NCBI GenBank assembly: GCA_002689995.1
Contig: NZIV01000031.1
Span: 73,812 to 137,811, forward strand
Length of the DNA stretch: 64,000 nt
Reading direction: 5' to 3'
Source of the DNA: Fidelibacterota bacterium
Lineage (GTDB): Bacteria > Fidelibacterota > Marinisomatia > SCGC-AAA003-L08 > GCA-2689995
Shown here: in pieces, positions 63,761 through 64,000 of the stretch
How the letters are laid out: each line of letters begins with the position of its first letter
Numbering within the stretch: the first letter of the stretch is position 1
Translations under genes and position numbers: made by a program
Notes under the pieces: generated by a model
What the model saw: the letters and a program-made list of their open reading frames with translations, nothing else
What the model was told of the DNA's origin: nothing
Database searches by the model: none

Positions 63761-64000
63761 ATGTGTACAATTATTAAAAATCTAAAATGGTTTTCATTAC
63801 TTCTAATGATGACTTTTTCATTTTCGAATTTTCAATCAGGAGAATGGAGATTATCCCCTGAAGCAGGTGCGATGGCTGTTGGTTGGGACGCTGCCAATGT
63901 TGGTGGTTGGTGGTCAAGTTCTTTAGATGATGTAACAGCGAGAGGCTGTTTATTTGATGATGAATATGTATTTAATGCAGATGGTACATTCCAGAATGTA
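63761..64000 (+). CDS. Secreted protein, N-terminal part only (cut by window end)
   Basis: ATG at 63761 follows AGGAGGA (63744-63750) after ten bases. Eighty residues are visible: a signal peptide (LKWFSLLLMMTFSFSNFQ) and the start of a domain with GEWRLSPEAGAMAVG, GGWWSSSLDDVTARG and CLFDDEYVFNADGTFQ. This opening resembles the beta-sandwich repeat found at the front of secreted proteins in the Bacteroidota and Marinimicrobia, often in carbohydrate-binding proteins. The function cannot be judged without the rest. Confidence 0.75.
   Translation, partial: MCTIIKNLKWFSLLLMMTFSFSNFQSGEWRLSPEAGAMAVGWDAANVGGWWSSSLDDVTARGCLFDDEYVFNADGTFQNV

Noticed and set aside
1..64000. CRISPR arrays, rRNA and tRNA genes
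   Set aside because: No regular repeat-spacer pattern was seen, and no GC-rich cloverleaf or rRNA-like segment was found by reading.

Overview
The window is very AT-rich DNA from a Gram-negative bacterium. Supporting signs are outer-membrane beta-barrels, an LptE-like lipoprotein, lipobox proteins, and frequent TTG/GTG start codons. Secreted proteins with dockerin-like repeats (GDVNxDGxINxxDI), large beta-rich lipoproteins and several peptidases next to housekeeping genes resemble marine lineages of the Bacteroidota/Fibrobacterota-Chlorobiota/Marinimicrobia (SAR406) group. That placement is inference from gene style; no rRNA or tRNA gene is present to confirm it.

Region 1 (1-37829) is one long co-directional surface-polysaccharide locus. 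It encodes nucleotide-sugar enzymes (UDP-HexNAc dehydrogenase, UDP-glucuronate 4-epimerase, GalE, DegT aminotransferase, UDP-glucuronate decarboxylase). It also has a small SLBB export protein and a Wzc-type tyrosine autokinase. A NeuA/NeuB nonulosonate block follows with two oxidoreductases, then an MBOAT plus SGNH O-acylation pair, an asparagine-synthase-like amidase, glycosyltransferases, a Wzx-like flippase and a Wzy-like polymerase. A second sugar module carries a LegB-type dehydratase, a nucleotidyltransferase, an SDR, a PaaK/CapK-like ligase, an SHMT-like PLP enzyme and the WbuX/WbuY/WbuZ acetamidino-forming set. The locus ends with an AlgD-like dehydrogenase without a standard start codon, an unusual sugar-1-phosphate transferase and a beta-barrel. 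Together these genes could build, decorate, polymerise and export an acidic, amidinated and acetylated glycan.

Region 2 (37822-45115) has a small outer-membrane protein, a candidate selenoprotein, an M16 metalloprotease with an AGCS amino-acid symporter, and a membrane protein. The selenoprotein reads through an in-frame UGA (39421-39423) inside a UxxC motif, with a GC-rich hairpin just downstream. Its C-terminal domain resembles the selenoprotein P N-terminal thioredoxin fold, and it follows a dockerin-like repeat.

Region 3 (45527-52700) is a forward housekeeping run: uvrB, a sigma-54 activator, lptE-like, asnS, nadE and a small secreted protein.

Region 4 (52945-58326) holds a dockerin-tagged serine peptidase, a lipoprotein that looks like a DUF885 peptidase with its metal motif lost, and an M3 oligopeptidase. 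On the minus strand (63347 down to 58323) are mdh, a repeat-containing lipoprotein, an outer-membrane protein and a candidate 35-residue membrane protein. The window ends inside a secreted protein that starts at 63761.

No tRNA, rRNA, CRISPR array, insertion sequence or prophage was recognised.
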